Shown: positions 55,577-64,000 of the stretch, piece after piece | Layout of the letters: each line of letters starts with the position of its first letter | How positions within the stretch are numbered: position 1 is the first letter of the stretch | Assembly (NCBI GenBank): GCA_025060615.1 | Contig: JANXBS010000011.1 | Coordinates: 75,302-139,301, forward strand | From: Anaerolineae bacterium | Lineage (GTDB): Bacteria; Chloroflexota; Anaerolineae; DUEN01 | Direction: 5' to 3' | Length of the DNA stretch: 64,000 bases | Program-made: the position numbers and the translations under genes | The notes under the pieces: generated by a model | The model's database searches: none | What the model was told of the DNA's origin: nothing | What the model saw: the letters and a program-made list of their open reading frames with translations, nothing else

Positions 55577-56125
55577 CTATTTGGCGCGTCCGGTCTTGCC
55601 GGCCTTCTGACGCACCCGCTCATCTGCATAACGGATACCCTTGCCCTTGTATGGCTCTGGCGGCCGCACATCGCGGATCTTTGCCGCGATGAGCCCCACC
55701 AGCTCTTTGTCAATCCCCTCCACCGTGATGGTACGGCCAGCTCGGTCCACGGTGAACTTGATCCCGCGCGGCGGCTGGAATTCCACCGGATGGGAGAAGC
55801 CCACCTGGAGGATCAGCCGTTCCCCTACCATATCTGCACGATACCCTACGCCTTCAACGACCAGCTCCTTGCGAAAACCCGTGGTAACCCCGGCCACCAT
55901 ATTCGCCAGCAAGGCACGGGTGAGCCCATGCAGCGCGCGATGAATGCGGCTGTTCGACGGACGCTTCACCAACAAGGTGCTGTCCGTCTGTTCGATGATC
56001 ATGTCTGGCGAAAAGACACGACTGAGCTCGCCCTTGGGGCCCTTCACCGTCACCCGATTGCCTGGGGCGATCTCCACGGTCACCCCTTTTGGCACCGTGA
56101 TCGGCAGCCTACCTATCCGTGACAC
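55577..56125 (-). CDS. rplF: 50S ribosomal protein L6
   Basis: A 182-residue L6: MSRIGRLPITVPKGVTVEIA at the start, VVEGVGYRADMVGERLILQV and the conserved C-terminal PEPYKGKGIRYADERVRQKA. It lies 18 bp after rpsH. Confidence 0.98.
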   Translation of the reverse strand: MSRIGRLPITVPKGVTVEIAPGNRVTVKGPKGELSRVFSPDMIIEQTDSTLLVKRPSNSRIHRALHGLTRALLANMVAGVTTGFRKELVVEGVGYRADMVGERLILQVGFSHPVEFQPPRGIKFTVDRAGRTITVEGIDKELVGLIAAKIRDVRPPEPYKGKGIRYADERVRQKAGKTGRAK

Positions 56126-56143
56126 CGCTATCCCTCCTCTCCT

Positions 56144-56539
56144 TCACCACACGTAGCACAGCACCTCGCCGCCAAGGCCGAGTCGACGCGCTTTATGGTC
56201 TGCCATCACCCCTTGTGAGGTGGAGAGGATGGCCACCCCCATGCCACTCAAGACGCGAGGAATTTGCTGGCGCTTCACATACACCCGCCGACCAGGCTTG
56301 CTCACTCGCCGCAAGCCGGTGATCACCGGCCTGCGTTGGGCATCGTACTTCAGGACGATCCGCAGCATTGGCTGCGGCTGATCTTTGGTCACTTGATAAT
56401 TCTGGATAAAGCCCTCTTCCTTGAGGATGCGCGCAATCGCCACCTTCAGCTTCGAGCTGGGTATGATCACCTGCTTATGCCGCACCATGGTCGCATTGCG
56501 AATCCGAGTCAGCATATCCGCAATAGGATCGGTCATCAT
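56144..56539 (-). CDS. rpsH: 30S ribosomal protein S8
   Basis: A 131-residue S8: [40 protein letters not shown] and the C-terminal [20 protein letters not shown]. The first two codons are both ATG (56539 and 56536). A 109-bp gap separates it from rpsZ. Confidence 0.97.
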   Translation of the reverse strand: MMTDPIADMLTRIRNATMVRHKQVIIPSSKLKVAIARILKEEGFIQNYQVTKDQPQPMLRIVLKYDAQRRPVITGLRRVSKPGRRVYVKRQQIPRVLSGMGVAILSTSQGVMADHKARRLGLGGEVLCYVW

Positions 56540-56648
56540 AGGATGTCACTCCATTCTCATTGCCTGTCTCCCGTTTCACCTGGCCTTGGTCTATCCTGCT
56601 GGTGATAAGGGAGTCCCGTCTAACGCCAGGCAACGGGGGATAGTGGCT

Positions 56649-56831
56649 CTACCAGCTCGCCTTGATCACGCCTGGCAGGCGGCCTTCTAATGCCTCGCGG
56701 CGGAAACAAATACGGCACAGGCGAAAGCGGCGCATATACCCGCGCGGCCGGCCACAGAGTTGACACCGATTGCGTACACGCGTGGGGTATTTACGCCGGG
56801 TCTCTCGGATGATCAAACACTTTCTGGCCAC
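56649..56831 (-). CDS. rpsZ: 30S ribosomal protein S14 type Z (zinc form)
   Basis: A 60-residue zinc-type S14: [20 protein letters not shown], then [20 protein letters not shown] with two CxxC pairs, and the tail [13 protein letters not shown]. It lies 27 bp after rplE. Confidence 0.96.
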   Translation of the reverse strand: MARKCLIIRETRRKYPTRVRNRCQLCGRPRGYMRRFRLCRICFRREALEGRLPGVIKASW

Positions 56832-56858
56832 ACCCTCTCTCCTTGATGGATCGCTCCA

Positions 56859-57398
56859 CTAGCGCCTAAAGGGCATCCCCAACAGACGAAGCAGCTCCCT
56901 GGCCTCTTCATCGGTCTTAGCCGTGGTGACGATGGTCACCTCCATGCCGCGGACCTTATCTACCGTATCGTAGCTGATCTCAGGCCAGACCAGCTGCTCG
57001 CGCAATCCCAACGTGTAATTGCCACGGCCATCGAATGAGTCAGGTGACACGCCGCGAAAATCGCGCGTGCGCGGCAATGCAATATTACATAGTCGGTCTA
57101 AAAAGCTCCACATGCGATCTCCGCGCAAAGTCACCTTGACCCCAATCGGATTACCCTCGCGTAGTTTGAACGCAGCAATGGACTTCTTGGCTCGCGTGAT
57201 GATCGGCTTCTGACCGGTGATGGTCGCAATATCCCGCACTGCGTTGTCCAGCGCCTTGGGGTTCTGCAGCGCCTCACCCAGGCCCACATTGATCACGATC
57301 TTGGTGATCTTAGGAACCTGCATGATGTTGCGATATCCGAAACGCTCCCGCAATTGAGGAACGACTTCGTTTCGGTAACGCTCTTTTAAGTTCGGCAT
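56859..57398 (-). CDS. rplE: 50S ribosomal protein L5
   Basis: A 179-residue 5S rRNA-binding protein: [60 protein letters not shown] and [20 protein letters not shown]. It is preceded by rplX and followed by rpsZ. Confidence 0.98.
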   Translation of the reverse strand: MPNLKERYRNEVVPQLRERFGYRNIMQVPKITKIVINVGLGEALQNPKALDNAVRDIATITGQKPIITRAKKSIAAFKLREGNPIGVKVTLRGDRMWSFLDRLCNIALPRTRDFRGVSPDSFDGRGNYTLGLREQLVWPEISYDTVDKVRGMEVTIVTTAKTDEEARELLRLLGMPFRR

Positions 57399-57452
57399 CT
57401 GCTTCTCTCTCCTGCTTCTGTACCATCGCCACAGCCCAGCGAACTGGCGAGG

Positions 57453-57830
57453 TTAACTATCAATTAGTTGCCCGCATTTTCGGCACTCGCGCGCACGTGT
57501 GCCGTTCTCAAAGACATGTATTCGCACTCGCGTCGGCTTATTGCAATGCGGGCAGACCAGCATCACATTCGAGACGTGAATAGGGGCCTCGCGCTCGATG
57601 ATGCCCACTTGAGTTCGGATGTTGCCGGTGCGTCTCTGGTGCTTCTTGATTAGGTTCACACCGGCTACCACTACACGATCCAGGTTAGGATCGCGCACCA
57701 CCAACCGTCCATTCTTAGCAGTACGCCTGGACAGGGTGCGTTTGCCCCGGATCACGCGCTGTACTTCGCCACGCTTCCCGCGATCATCACCGCTGATGAC
57801 TTCTACCGTGTCCCCCCGTTTAATCCTCAT
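57453..57830 (-). CDS. rplX: 50S ribosomal protein L24
   Basis: A 125-residue L24 with the KOW start MRIKRGDTVEVISGDDRGKR, VVVAGVNLIKKHQRRTGNIR, and a C-terminal zinc knuckle (VCPHCNKPTRVRIHV, ECRKCGQLID). It lies 16 bp after rplN. Confidence 0.96.
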   Translation of the reverse strand: MRIKRGDTVEVISGDDRGKRGEVQRVIRGKRTLSRRTAKNGRLVVRDPNLDRVVVAGVNLIKKHQRRTGNIRTQVGIIEREAPIHVSNVMLVCPHCNKPTRVRIHVFENGTRARECRKCGQLIDS

Positions 57831-57846
57831 CGCTCACTCCTACTGC

Positions 57847-58215
57847 TTACAAGACCTCAGGGGCCAGAGACACGATGCGCATAAACCCTTTCTCGCGCAG
57901 CTCGCGCGCTACTGGACCAAAGATGCGGGTGCCTCGTGGGTTCTTGTTATCATCAATGAGCACCGCCGCGTTTTCATCGAACTTGATGTACGAGCCGTCC
58001 GGGCGACCATACTCCTTGGCGGTGCGGACGATCACTGCTTTCACGATCTCTCCCTTTTTCACCGAGCTCGTTGGCGTCGCTTGTTTGACCGAGGCGATGA
58101 TAATATCCCCCACTCGGCCATATCGGCGCTTCGAGCCCCCCAGAATTCGGATGCAAAGGATCTCCTTAGCCCCTGTGTTATCAGCGACCTTGAGCCGACT
58201 CTCCTGTTGAATCAT
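57847..58215 (-). CDS. rplN: 50S ribosomal protein L14
   Basis: A 122-residue L14: [40 protein letters not shown] and [20 protein letters not shown]. It lies 75 bp after rpsQ. Confidence 0.98.
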   Translation of the reverse strand: MIQQESRLKVADNTGAKEILCIRILGGSKRRYGRVGDIIIASVKQATPTSSVKKGEIVKAVIVRTAKEYGRPDGSYIKFDENAAVLIDDNKNPRGTRIFGPVARELREKGFMRIVSLAPEVL

Positions 58216-58290
58216 AGCCTCATCCCCCCTCTCCAGAAACGCGCTTAAAACCTCCCCCGAGCCCTAAGCTGCTACAGGGACAAAGCCATC

Positions 58291-58563
58291 CTAGACGTTA
58301 GCCTCGACCACCTCTTCCCCACGCGAGAGAATCTCGGTGACAATCCAGCGCTTCTCCCGGCTCAAAGGCCGCGATTCGACGATGCGCACGATGTCACCCA
58401 CACGACAGCGGTTTTCCTCGTCGTGTGCTTTATATCGCTTGGACACCTTGATGACCTTGCCATACAGCGGATGTCGCTTGACGCGATCCACCCGCACCAC
58501 CACGGTCTTCTGCATCTTGTCGCTGACGACCTCACCGATCAGCACCTTCCGACGCTCTCGCAC
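58291..58563 (-). CDS. rpsQ: 30S ribosomal protein S17
   Basis: A 90-residue S17: [60 protein letters not shown]. It lies three bases after rpmC. Confidence 0.97.
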   Translation of the reverse strand: MRERRKVLIGEVVSDKMQKTVVVRVDRVKRHPLYGKVIKVSKRYKAHDEENRCRVGDIVRIVESRPLSREKRWIVTEILSRGEEVVEANV

Positions 58564-58566
58564 CTC

Positions 58567-58788
58567 TTATCCCTCCGCTTTTGTAGACTGGTACCAGGCC
58601 GCCAGCTCCCGCTCTCGCAAGATCGTGCGAAGGCGGGCGATGTCCCGCTTGACTTGTGACAGCCGAGCTGTGTTTCGTAGCTGGCCAGTGGCGAGCTGAA
58701 AACGCAGGTTGAATAACTCCTGGTACGTCTCATCCAGCTTACGGGCGATCTCTTCATCCGTCATCGCCCTGATCTCGCTCGCCTTCAT
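58567..58788 (-). CDS. rpmC: 50S ribosomal protein L29
   Basis: A 73-residue L29: [58 protein letters not shown]. Its ATG overlaps the rplP stop by four bases. Confidence 0.96.
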   Translation of the reverse strand: MKASEIRAMTDEEIARKLDETYQELFNLRFQLATGQLRNTARLSQVKRDIARLRTILRERELAAWYQSTKAEG

Positions 58789-59234
58789 CCCTCACCTCCC
58801 GCCATGGCTGCCGCTTCCTCCGCTACGGCTGCGCGCGCCACGAACTGAGTGCGAATAGGCAGTTTATGCGATGCCAGCCGCAACGCCTCTCGGGCGATCT
58901 CCTCGGAGACGCCTCCCACCTCAAAAATCATCCGCCCTGGCTGCACAACGGCCACCCAGTGATCCACATTTCCCTTCCCGCCGCCCATCCGGGTCTCTGC
59001 GGGTTTTCGGGTCACCGGCTTATCCGGGAAGATGCGGATCCACACTCGGCCCCCACGCCGTATGTATCGGACGATGGCCCGGCGGGCCGCCTCGATTTGC
59101 CGGCTTGTCATCCAACAAGGCTCCAACGCCTGCAAGCCGTACTCTCCGAACGCAATCTGATTCCCCCGACTGGCCATCCCCTTCATACGACCGCGATGGG
59201 CCTTGCGATACTTCACACGCTTTGGCATTAACAT
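58785..59234 (-). CDS. rplP: 50S ribosomal protein L16
   Basis: A 149-residue L16: [39 protein letters not shown] segment ([16 protein letters not shown]), [20 protein letters not shown] and [23 protein letters not shown] 59234 and ATG 59228 are both in frame; the second gives the classical MPKR start. Confidence 0.97.
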   Translation of the reverse strand: MLMPKRVKYRKAHRGRMKGMASRGNQIAFGEYGLQALEPCWMTSRQIEAARRAIVRYIRRGGRVWIRIFPDKPVTRKPAETRMGGGKGNVDHWVAVVQPGRMIFEVGGVSEEIAREALRLASHKLPIRTQFVARAAVAEEAAAMAGGEG

Positions 59235-59296
59235 CGCTGTCTCAACTCCTTACTTTACTACCCCATCTCGGCCGGCACGATGGCTCTAAGCCGCCG

Positions 59297-59947
59297 TTAT
59301 AATGAGGTTTCCTGGCGTTGGGGCATGACATCCCCTTTGTAGATCCAGACTTTAACGCCGATCCGGCCATAGGTGGTCAACGCCTCTGCCCGGGCGAAAT
59401 CAATATCCGCTCGCAGCGTATGGCGCGGCACTCGCCCTTCTCGTACAGTGTCGGCACGGGCCATCTCCGAGCCGGCCAGACGTCCGCTGACGGTGATCAT
59501 GATCCCCTTGGCTCCTGCCCGCATTGCTCGCGCCACCGCCTGTTTCATCGCGCGCTTATAGGAAACGCGCCGTTCCAATTGATCTGCCAGATCCTCCGCC
59601 ACCAGATAGGCGTCCAACTCTGGCTTCTCGATCTCGACGACATCCAGCTTCACCTTCTTGCCGGTCAGCTCCTGTAGCTTGGCGCGCAGGGTGTTCACGC
59701 TGGCGCCTTTGCGGCCGATGATGATGCCCGGCTTAGAGGTGTGGATCATAATCTGGACGACGCCCGGAAAGCGCTCGATCTCGATGCGGGATATCCCGGC
59801 CTGTTCCATTTCCTGGCGGATGGTCTGTCGGATCTGGCGATCCTCGGTGAGCAGATCTGCGTACTCAGATCCCTCGGCATACCAGCGGGTTTCCCAGTCT
59901 TTGATAATGCCCAAACGAAAGCCGATGGGATGCACTTTACGCCCCAA
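59297..59947 (-). CDS. rpsC: 30S ribosomal protein S3
   Basis: A 216-residue S3 with [20 protein letters not shown], the KH-domain loop [20 protein letters not shown], and [20 protein letters not shown]. It is followed by rplP 62 bp on and preceded by rplV. Confidence 0.98.
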   Translation of the reverse strand: MGRKVHPIGFRLGIIKDWETRWYAEGSEYADLLTEDRQIRQTIRQEMEQAGISRIEIERFPGVVQIMIHTSKPGIIIGRKGASVNTLRAKLQELTGKKVKLDVVEIEKPELDAYLVAEDLADQLERRVSYKRAMKQAVARAMRAGAKGIMITVSGRLAGSEMARADTVREGRVPRHTLRADIDFARAEALTTYGRIGVKVWIYKGDVMPQRQETSL

Positions 59948-59977
59948 TGTAATCCTCCTTCAGCTCTCATCGCCCAA

Positions 59978-60325
59978 TCAAGCTGATTCCTTTTCCGTCA
60001 GGACTACAGTGATATGCGAAGCCCGGCGAACGATGGGCTTAAAGCGACCGCGTGCGCCGAAGCGTCGCCAACGACGCATTGGGGCCTGATCGGCGGTGAT
60101 GCGCGCAATGACCAGGTCCTCTCGAGCCAGACCGAAATTCTCCTCAGCGTTCGCCATAGCCGAGGCAATCGTCTTAGCCACCGGTTTGGCCGCGGCCTGC
60201 GGTATGAATTGGAGCAGGGCTAACGCATCCTCGGGTCGCTTTCCCCGCACCAAGTTGATCACCCGTCGCACCTTTTGCGGTGAGATCCCTACGTATTTGG
60301 CAACTGCGCGAACTTCCAAACCCAT
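59978..60325 (-). CDS. rplV: 50S ribosomal protein L22
   Basis: A 115-residue L22: EVRAVAKYVGISPQKVRRVI, VRGKRPEDALALLQFIPQAA, and the exit-tunnel loop RRWRRFGARGRFKPIVRRAS. It lies 47 bp after rpsS. Confidence 0.97.
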   Translation of the reverse strand: MGLEVRAVAKYVGISPQKVRRVINLVRGKRPEDALALLQFIPQAAAKPVAKTIASAMANAEENFGLAREDLVIARITADQAPMRRWRRFGARGRFKPIVRRASHITVVLTEKESA

Positions 60326-60372
60326 CTATTCCATCCTCGTCTATCTAGAGCAGGCCCGATACGCCGGAGAGC

Positions 60373-60654
60373 CTAACGGGCTCGGGTCCCCTTCTCCTTG
60401 ACCACGTGGCCGCGAAACAGTCGGGTCGGCGCGAACTCGCCCAGACGATGTCCTACCATGTTCTCGGTGATGTAAATAGGGACATGTCGTCGGCCATCGT
60501 GTACGGCGATGGTATGCCCTACCATCTGCGGGAAGATGGTGGATGCGCGCGACCATGTCTTGATGACCCGGCGTTCACCGGTCCGGTTCATCTCCTCAAT
60601 TTTGCGTAGCAGCTTCAGGTCTACATAGGGTCCCTTCTTCAGCGAACGAGACAC
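60373..60654 (-). CDS. rpsS: 30S ribosomal protein S19
   Basis: A 93-residue S19: [60 protein letters not shown]. It lies 25 bp after rplB. Confidence 0.98.
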   Translation of the reverse strand: MSRSLKKGPYVDLKLLRKIEEMNRTGERRVIKTWSRASTIFPQMVGHTIAVHDGRRHVPIYITENMVGHRLGEFAPTRLFRGHVVKEKGTRAR

Positions 60655-60679
60655 GTCTCAACCCTCCTCCGTCAAGAGC

Positions 60680-61513
60680 TCACCGTCCGGCCGTGCGACG
60701 TCGCACGATAAATTTATCCGTCTTCTTATTGCGTCGTGTCTTATACCCCAATGTGGGCTTGCCCCAGGGGCTCTTGGGCCCGGGCATCCCAATGGGTGAT
60801 CGCCCTTCGCCGCCGCCGTGGGGATGGTCCCGTGGGGTCATCGCCGAGCCACGCACGGTCGGACGCCAACCTAACCAACGTTTGCGTCCTGCCTTGCCTA
60901 GGCTGATGTTTGCGTGATCAATGTTTCCCACCTGACCGATGGTCGCCATACATCGCAGGTGTACCCGCCGTACCTCGCCGCTAGGGAGGCGCAGCTGAGC
61001 ATAATCCCCCTCCTTAGCCAGCAGTTGGGCGGCCGCGCCGGCTGAGCGGGCGAGCTGTCCTCCCCGGCCTGGGTACAGCTCCACATTGTGCACCATCGTG
61101 CCCAAGGGAATGTTCGCCAGCGGCAATGCGTTGCCCGGCCGAATCTCGGCATCAGGGCCAGACATTACCGTGTCACCCACCTTCAAATCCTGCGGCGCCA
61201 GGATGTATCGCTTCTCACCATCGGCATAGGCAATGAGAGCGATGCGAGCAGTACGGTTGGGATCGTACTCGATGGATTCCACGCGCCCTGGCACCCCGAT
61301 CTTATCGCGGCGGAAGTCGATGATACGATACATGCGTTTGTTGCCGCCGCCTCGATGGCGCACGGTGATCTTGCCACGGAAGTTCCGCCCCGCTGATTTC
61401 TTCAGGGGCTCCAGCAACGAACGTTCAGGCTCTGTGCGCGTGATCTCCTCGAACGTGGAGACCGACATCCCACGCCGCCCGGGCGACGTTGGTTTGTAAA
61501 TCCTAATGCCCAT
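60680..61513 (-). CDS. rplB: 50S ribosomal protein L2
   Basis: A 277-residue L2: [60 protein letters not shown] and the peptidyl-transferase region [20 protein letters not shown] with the key His. ATG 61513 follows GGAG at about seven bases; TTG 61519 is less likely. Confidence 0.98.
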   Translation of the reverse strand: MGIRIYKPTSPGRRGMSVSTFEEITRTEPERSLLEPLKKSAGRNFRGKITVRHRGGGNKRMYRIIDFRRDKIGVPGRVESIEYDPNRTARIALIAYADGEKRYILAPQDLKVGDTVMSGPDAEIRPGNALPLANIPLGTMVHNVELYPGRGGQLARSAGAAAQLLAKEGDYAQLRLPSGEVRRVHLRCMATIGQVGNIDHANISLGKAGRKRWLGWRPTVRGSAMTPRDHPHGGGEGRSPIGMPGPKSPWGKPTLGYKTRRNKKTDKFIVRRRTAGR

Positions 61514-61524
61514 CCTCAAACTCC

Positions 61525-61815
61525 TCAGACGCCCTCAAAGAGCTGGATGCTGTCACCTGGCGCTAGAGTCACGATGGCCTTCTTCCACATCGGACTCTTC
61601 ACAACGGACCGACGTCCGTATCGTCGGACTTTGGCCGGCATCCGCATGACATTCACTCGGACGACGCGTACCCCGAAAGCCGCTTCTACGGCCTGCTTGA
61701 TCTGGAGCTTATTGGCCCGGATATCTACTTCAAAGGCATATTGACGCAGCGGCTGTAGCCTATCAAGCGATTTCTCAGTGACGATCGGTCGTCGCAAAAC
61801 CTGGTATACGTGCAT
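61525..61815 (-). CDS. rplW: 50S ribosomal protein L23
   Basis: A 96-residue L23 near the tunnel exit: [40 protein letters not shown] and [20 protein letters not shown]. It lies 11 bp upstream of rplB. Confidence 0.97.
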   Translation of the reverse strand: MHVYQVLRRPIVTEKSLDRLQPLRQYAFEVDIRANKLQIKQAVEAAFGVRVVRVNVMRMPAKVRRYGRRSVVKSPMWKKAIVTLAPGDSIQLFEGV

Positions 61816-61837
61816 AGTGATCCTCCGGCAGCAGCTG

Positions 61838-62491
61838 TCACGCGGCCATGGCCTCAGTCTGCTTAGGTGAGACGCGCAGCCATCGGTGGATCTCGTCCAG
61901 GGCTCCCAAAGGCATGATCAGATAATCGTGGCCCAGAAGATCCCGCACATTCAGGTATCCGGCCCGCAACGTTTGCACATTTGGCAAGTTGCGAGCGGAA
62001 AGCTCCACAGCCTTATTCGCCTCAGGGAGCAAGATCAGAGCGCTTCCATCCACTCCTAGCGCCTCGAGCATTGCCACCATCGCTTTGGTGCGCGGCCTCT
62101 CCATCTGTAGAGCATCGAGGACAATAATCCGATCTTCTGCCGCTTTGACGGACAGGGCTGACCGCAGAGCTAGCCGATACATTTTGCGCGGCAGCCGTTG
62201 CGTATACTTCCGCGGATGGGGGCCATGAGCGATGCCACCCCCCACGAAAATGGGTGCATTGCGGCTGCCGTGCCGAGCGCGCCCGGTCCCCTTTTGGCGA
62301 TACCACTTCGCTTTCGTCCGGTTCACTTCACCGCGCGTCTTGGTATCGTGAGTGCCCAGGCGTGCGTTCGCCAATTGCCGCACCAAAGCCTGATGCATCA
62401 CCGCCACATTCACAGGGGCGGCGAAGATCTCGTCTAAGAGCTCCACCTGTCCGATGATCTCACCCGCCATATTGCGCAACGGTAACTGCAT
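61838..62491 (-). CDS. rplD: 50S ribosomal protein L4
   Basis: A 217-residue L4: [20 protein letters not shown], the tunnel loop [40 protein letters not shown] and [15 protein letters not shown]. It lies 10 bp after rplC. Confidence 0.97.
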   Translation of the reverse strand: MQLPLRNMAGEIIGQVELLDEIFAAPVNVAVMHQALVRQLANARLGTHDTKTRGEVNRTKAKWYRQKGTGRARHGSRNAPIFVGGGIAHGPHPRKYTQRLPRKMYRLALRSALSVKAAEDRIIVLDALQMERPRTKAMVAMLEALGVDGSALILLPEANKAVELSARNLPNVQTLRAGYLNVRDLLGHDYLIMPLGALDEIHRWLRVSPKQTEAMAA

Positions 62492-62501
62492 GGTTCAACT
62501 C

Positions 62502-63134
62502 CTAGCCCTGCTTGCGCGCCTCACGGATGATCAATAACCCGTTCCTCGGCCCAGGCACCGCCCCGCGCACCGCGATCAAGTTCTGCTCGGGATACACCCG
62601 GACGACTTGAAGATTTTGGACCGTCACGCGAGCATTCCCCATATGTCCAGCCATCCGCGTCCCTTTGTATACACGCCCTGGCTTGGTGCCCGATCCGATC
62701 GCGCCCGGGGCGCGATGCCGATCTGACTGACCATGGGTCTTGGGGCCCCCTCGAAAACCGTGGCGCTTCACACCTCCCTGAAACCCTCGCCCCTTGGAGG
62801 TACCCGTCACGTCCACCTTCTCCCCTGGCCGAAAAATGTCTACTGTGATCCGCTGTCCCTCATTGTACTGAGAGGGATCGTCCACACGGATCTCTCGCAA
62901 AATCCGCAGGGGAGGCAGGTTGTGCTTCTTCAGATGGCCAAGTTCCCCTCGGGTCAGCCGCTTGGGTCGAACTTCCTCGAAGCCCAACTGGATCGCGCTA
63001 TACCCATCACGCTCAGGGGTGCGCACCTGGGTGACAAAACATGGCCCAGCTTCGATGATGGTGACGGGGATCACCGCACCCGTTTCATCGAAGATCTGGG
63101 TCATGCCTAGCTTTCTACCAAGAATGCCCTTCAT
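62502..63134 (-). CDS. rplC: 50S ribosomal protein L3
   Basis: A 210-residue L3: [60 protein letters not shown] and [20 protein letters not shown]. It is preceded by rpsJ with a 93-bp gap. Confidence 0.98.
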   Translation of the reverse strand: MKGILGRKLGMTQIFDETGAVIPVTIIEAGPCFVTQVRTPERDGYSAIQLGFEEVRPKRLTRGELGHLKKHNLPPLRILREIRVDDPSQYNEGQRITVDIFRPGEKVDVTGTSKGRGFQGGVKRHGFRGGPKTHGQSDRHRAPGAIGSGTKPGRVYKGTRMAGHMGNARVTVQNLQVVRVYPEQNLIAVRGAVPGPRNGLLIIREARKQG

Positions 63135-63227
63135 CTTTTTTGACGCCTCCTTGGGACTGTCAGCCTGGGCACGGCTGCATCATCCCGGCCGATGGATACA
63201 TGGCTGATAATGGCCGTCTACCATCGG

Positions 63228-63536
63228 CTACAGTTTGATCTCGATATCTACACCGGCTGGCAAATTCAGCCGGGTCAAGTTCTCAATCGTCTTCGCGCCG
63301 GGATCCACGATCTCGATTAAACGCTTGTGCGTTCGGATCTCGAACTGCTCGCGCGAATCCTTGTCAATAAAGGGAGAGCGCATCACCGTGAAGCGCTCGA
63401 TCTTCGTCGGCAACGGGATCGGACCCACCACGGCCGCGCCGGTGCGCTCGGCTGTCTCCACGATCTCACGCACGGATCTGTCTAGGACCCGATGATCGTA
63501 CGCCTTCAGTTTAATCCGAATGCGCTGCTTGGCCAT
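63228..63536 (-). CDS. rpsJ: 30S ribosomal protein S10
   Basis: A 102-residue S10: [60 protein letters not shown]. It opens the S10 cluster, 57 bp after tuf; no terminator lies between, so read-through from tuf is likely. Confidence 0.98.
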   Translation of the reverse strand: MAKQRIRIKLKAYDHRVLDRSVREIVETAERTGAAVVGPIPLPTKIERFTVMRSPFIDKDSREQFEIRTHKRLIEIVDPGAKTIENLTRLNLPAGVDIEIKL

Positions 63537-63593
63537 ACCGTCTCCACTTCCCCTGGCAATTTTCAGGCAGCTACCGGAGCGTACCTAGCCGAA

Positions 63594-64000
63594 TCACTCG
63601 AGGATTTTGGTGATGACGCCGGCGCCGACGGTGCGGCCTCCTTCGCGGATGGCGAAGCGGCTTCCTGCCTCCAACGCCACCGGCACAATCAAGTCCACCC
63701 GCAAGTTCACATTATCCCCCGGCATCACCATCTCCACCCCCTCTGGCAGCGTCACCGTCCCCGTCACGTCCATCGTCCGAATGTAAAACTGCGGCCGATA
63801 CCCGCTGAAAAACGGCGTGTGCCGTCCCCCTTCCTCCTTCCGCAACACATACACCTCTCCCAAAAAGCTGGTGTGCGGCGTGATCGACCCCGGCTTCGCC
63901 AACACCATCCCCCGTTCCACCTCATCCCGCTCAATCCCCCGCAGCAAGCACCCCACATTGTCCCCGGCCAACCCCTCCGTCAACGTCTTCCGAAACATCT
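63594..64000 (-). CDS. tuf: elongation factor Tu, C-terminal part, cut by window edge
   Basis: The last 135 or so residues of EF-Tu (domains 2-3), which carries aminoacyl-tRNA to the ribosome. Seen are [60 protein letters not shown] and the C-terminal [20 protein letters not shown]. The frame continues through the window edge; the GTPase domain lies outside. Confidence 0.97.
   Translation of the reverse strand, partial: MFRKTLTEGLAGDNVGCLLRGIERDEVERGMVLAKPGSITPHTSFLGEVYVLRKEEGGRHTPFFSGYRPQFYIRTMDVTGTVTLPEGVEMVMPGDNVNLRVDLIVPVALEAGSRFAIREGGRTVGAGVITKILE

Overview
The window looks like a chromosomal segment of a Chloroflexota bacterium, probably Anaerolineae-like. This is inferred from moderately high GC, secreted and membrane proteins with Thr-Pro linkers (TPTPxPTP type), a serine/threonine kinase with a Chloroflexota-style C-terminal tail, a receiver-CpaE fusion, the L17-TruA-L13-S9 gene order, and a one-chain pyruvate:ferredoxin oxidoreductase that suggests anaerobic or facultative metabolism. 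No rRNA, tRNA, CRISPR array, transposase or phage gene was seen. The lineage is inference from these traits, not from a search.

Left part (1-31 kb), small mixed operons. The start of a membrane transglutaminase-like gene (cut by the edge) follows a secreted helical-repeat protein. Next come a small conserved protein, an FmdB zinc ribbon with a near-consensus promoter, and a Ser/Thr kinase divergent from an FHA-winged-helix regulator. After these lie an ECF sigma factor, xerD-punA, and a run of surface genes: a Thr-Pro-linker membrane protein, a ten-repeat Asp-box propeller, an immune-inhibitor-A-like metallopeptidase and a DUF2723 membrane glycosyltransferase. A receiver-CpaE ATPase is followed by two overlapping nitrilase-family genes, the first lacking all three catalytic residues. 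Then come a TPR protein, a fused MFS/spermidine-synthase protein and a polytopic membrane protein, an ECF sigma/anti-sigma/lipoprotein module, hpnH with a GYD-domain gene, a zinc-ribbon protein, a SIS-domain sugar-phosphate protein, surE and an SMP-30 lactonase.

Middle part (31-45 kb). argG-argJ sits behind an extended -10 promoter and a strongly folded 5' leader. A minus-strand envelope-glycan group has two large GT39-type membrane glycosyltransferases, a GT2 polyprenyl-phosphate glycosyltransferase and a DegT/DnrJ aminotransferase; two of these start exactly seven bases after a -10 box, as leaderless mRNAs do. nifJ and a dihydroorotate-dehydrogenase-like gene form a redox pair.

Right part (45-64 kb). 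An almost uninterrupted minus-strand tuf-S10-spc-alpha superoperon runs from the C-terminal half of EF-Tu (cut by the edge) through S10...L15, secY, adk, map, L36, S13, S11, S4, rpoA, L17, truA, L13, S9 and a mog/moaB gene, ending at a clear intrinsic terminator near 45.25 kb. infA is missing from its usual place between map and rpmJ.

No wholly new multi-gene system is obvious. The best leads are the nitrilase pseudoenzyme/enzyme pair, the kinase/FHA-wHTH divergent pair, the structured argG leader, and two repeat-like sequences accommodated in frame inside a glycosyltransferase gene.
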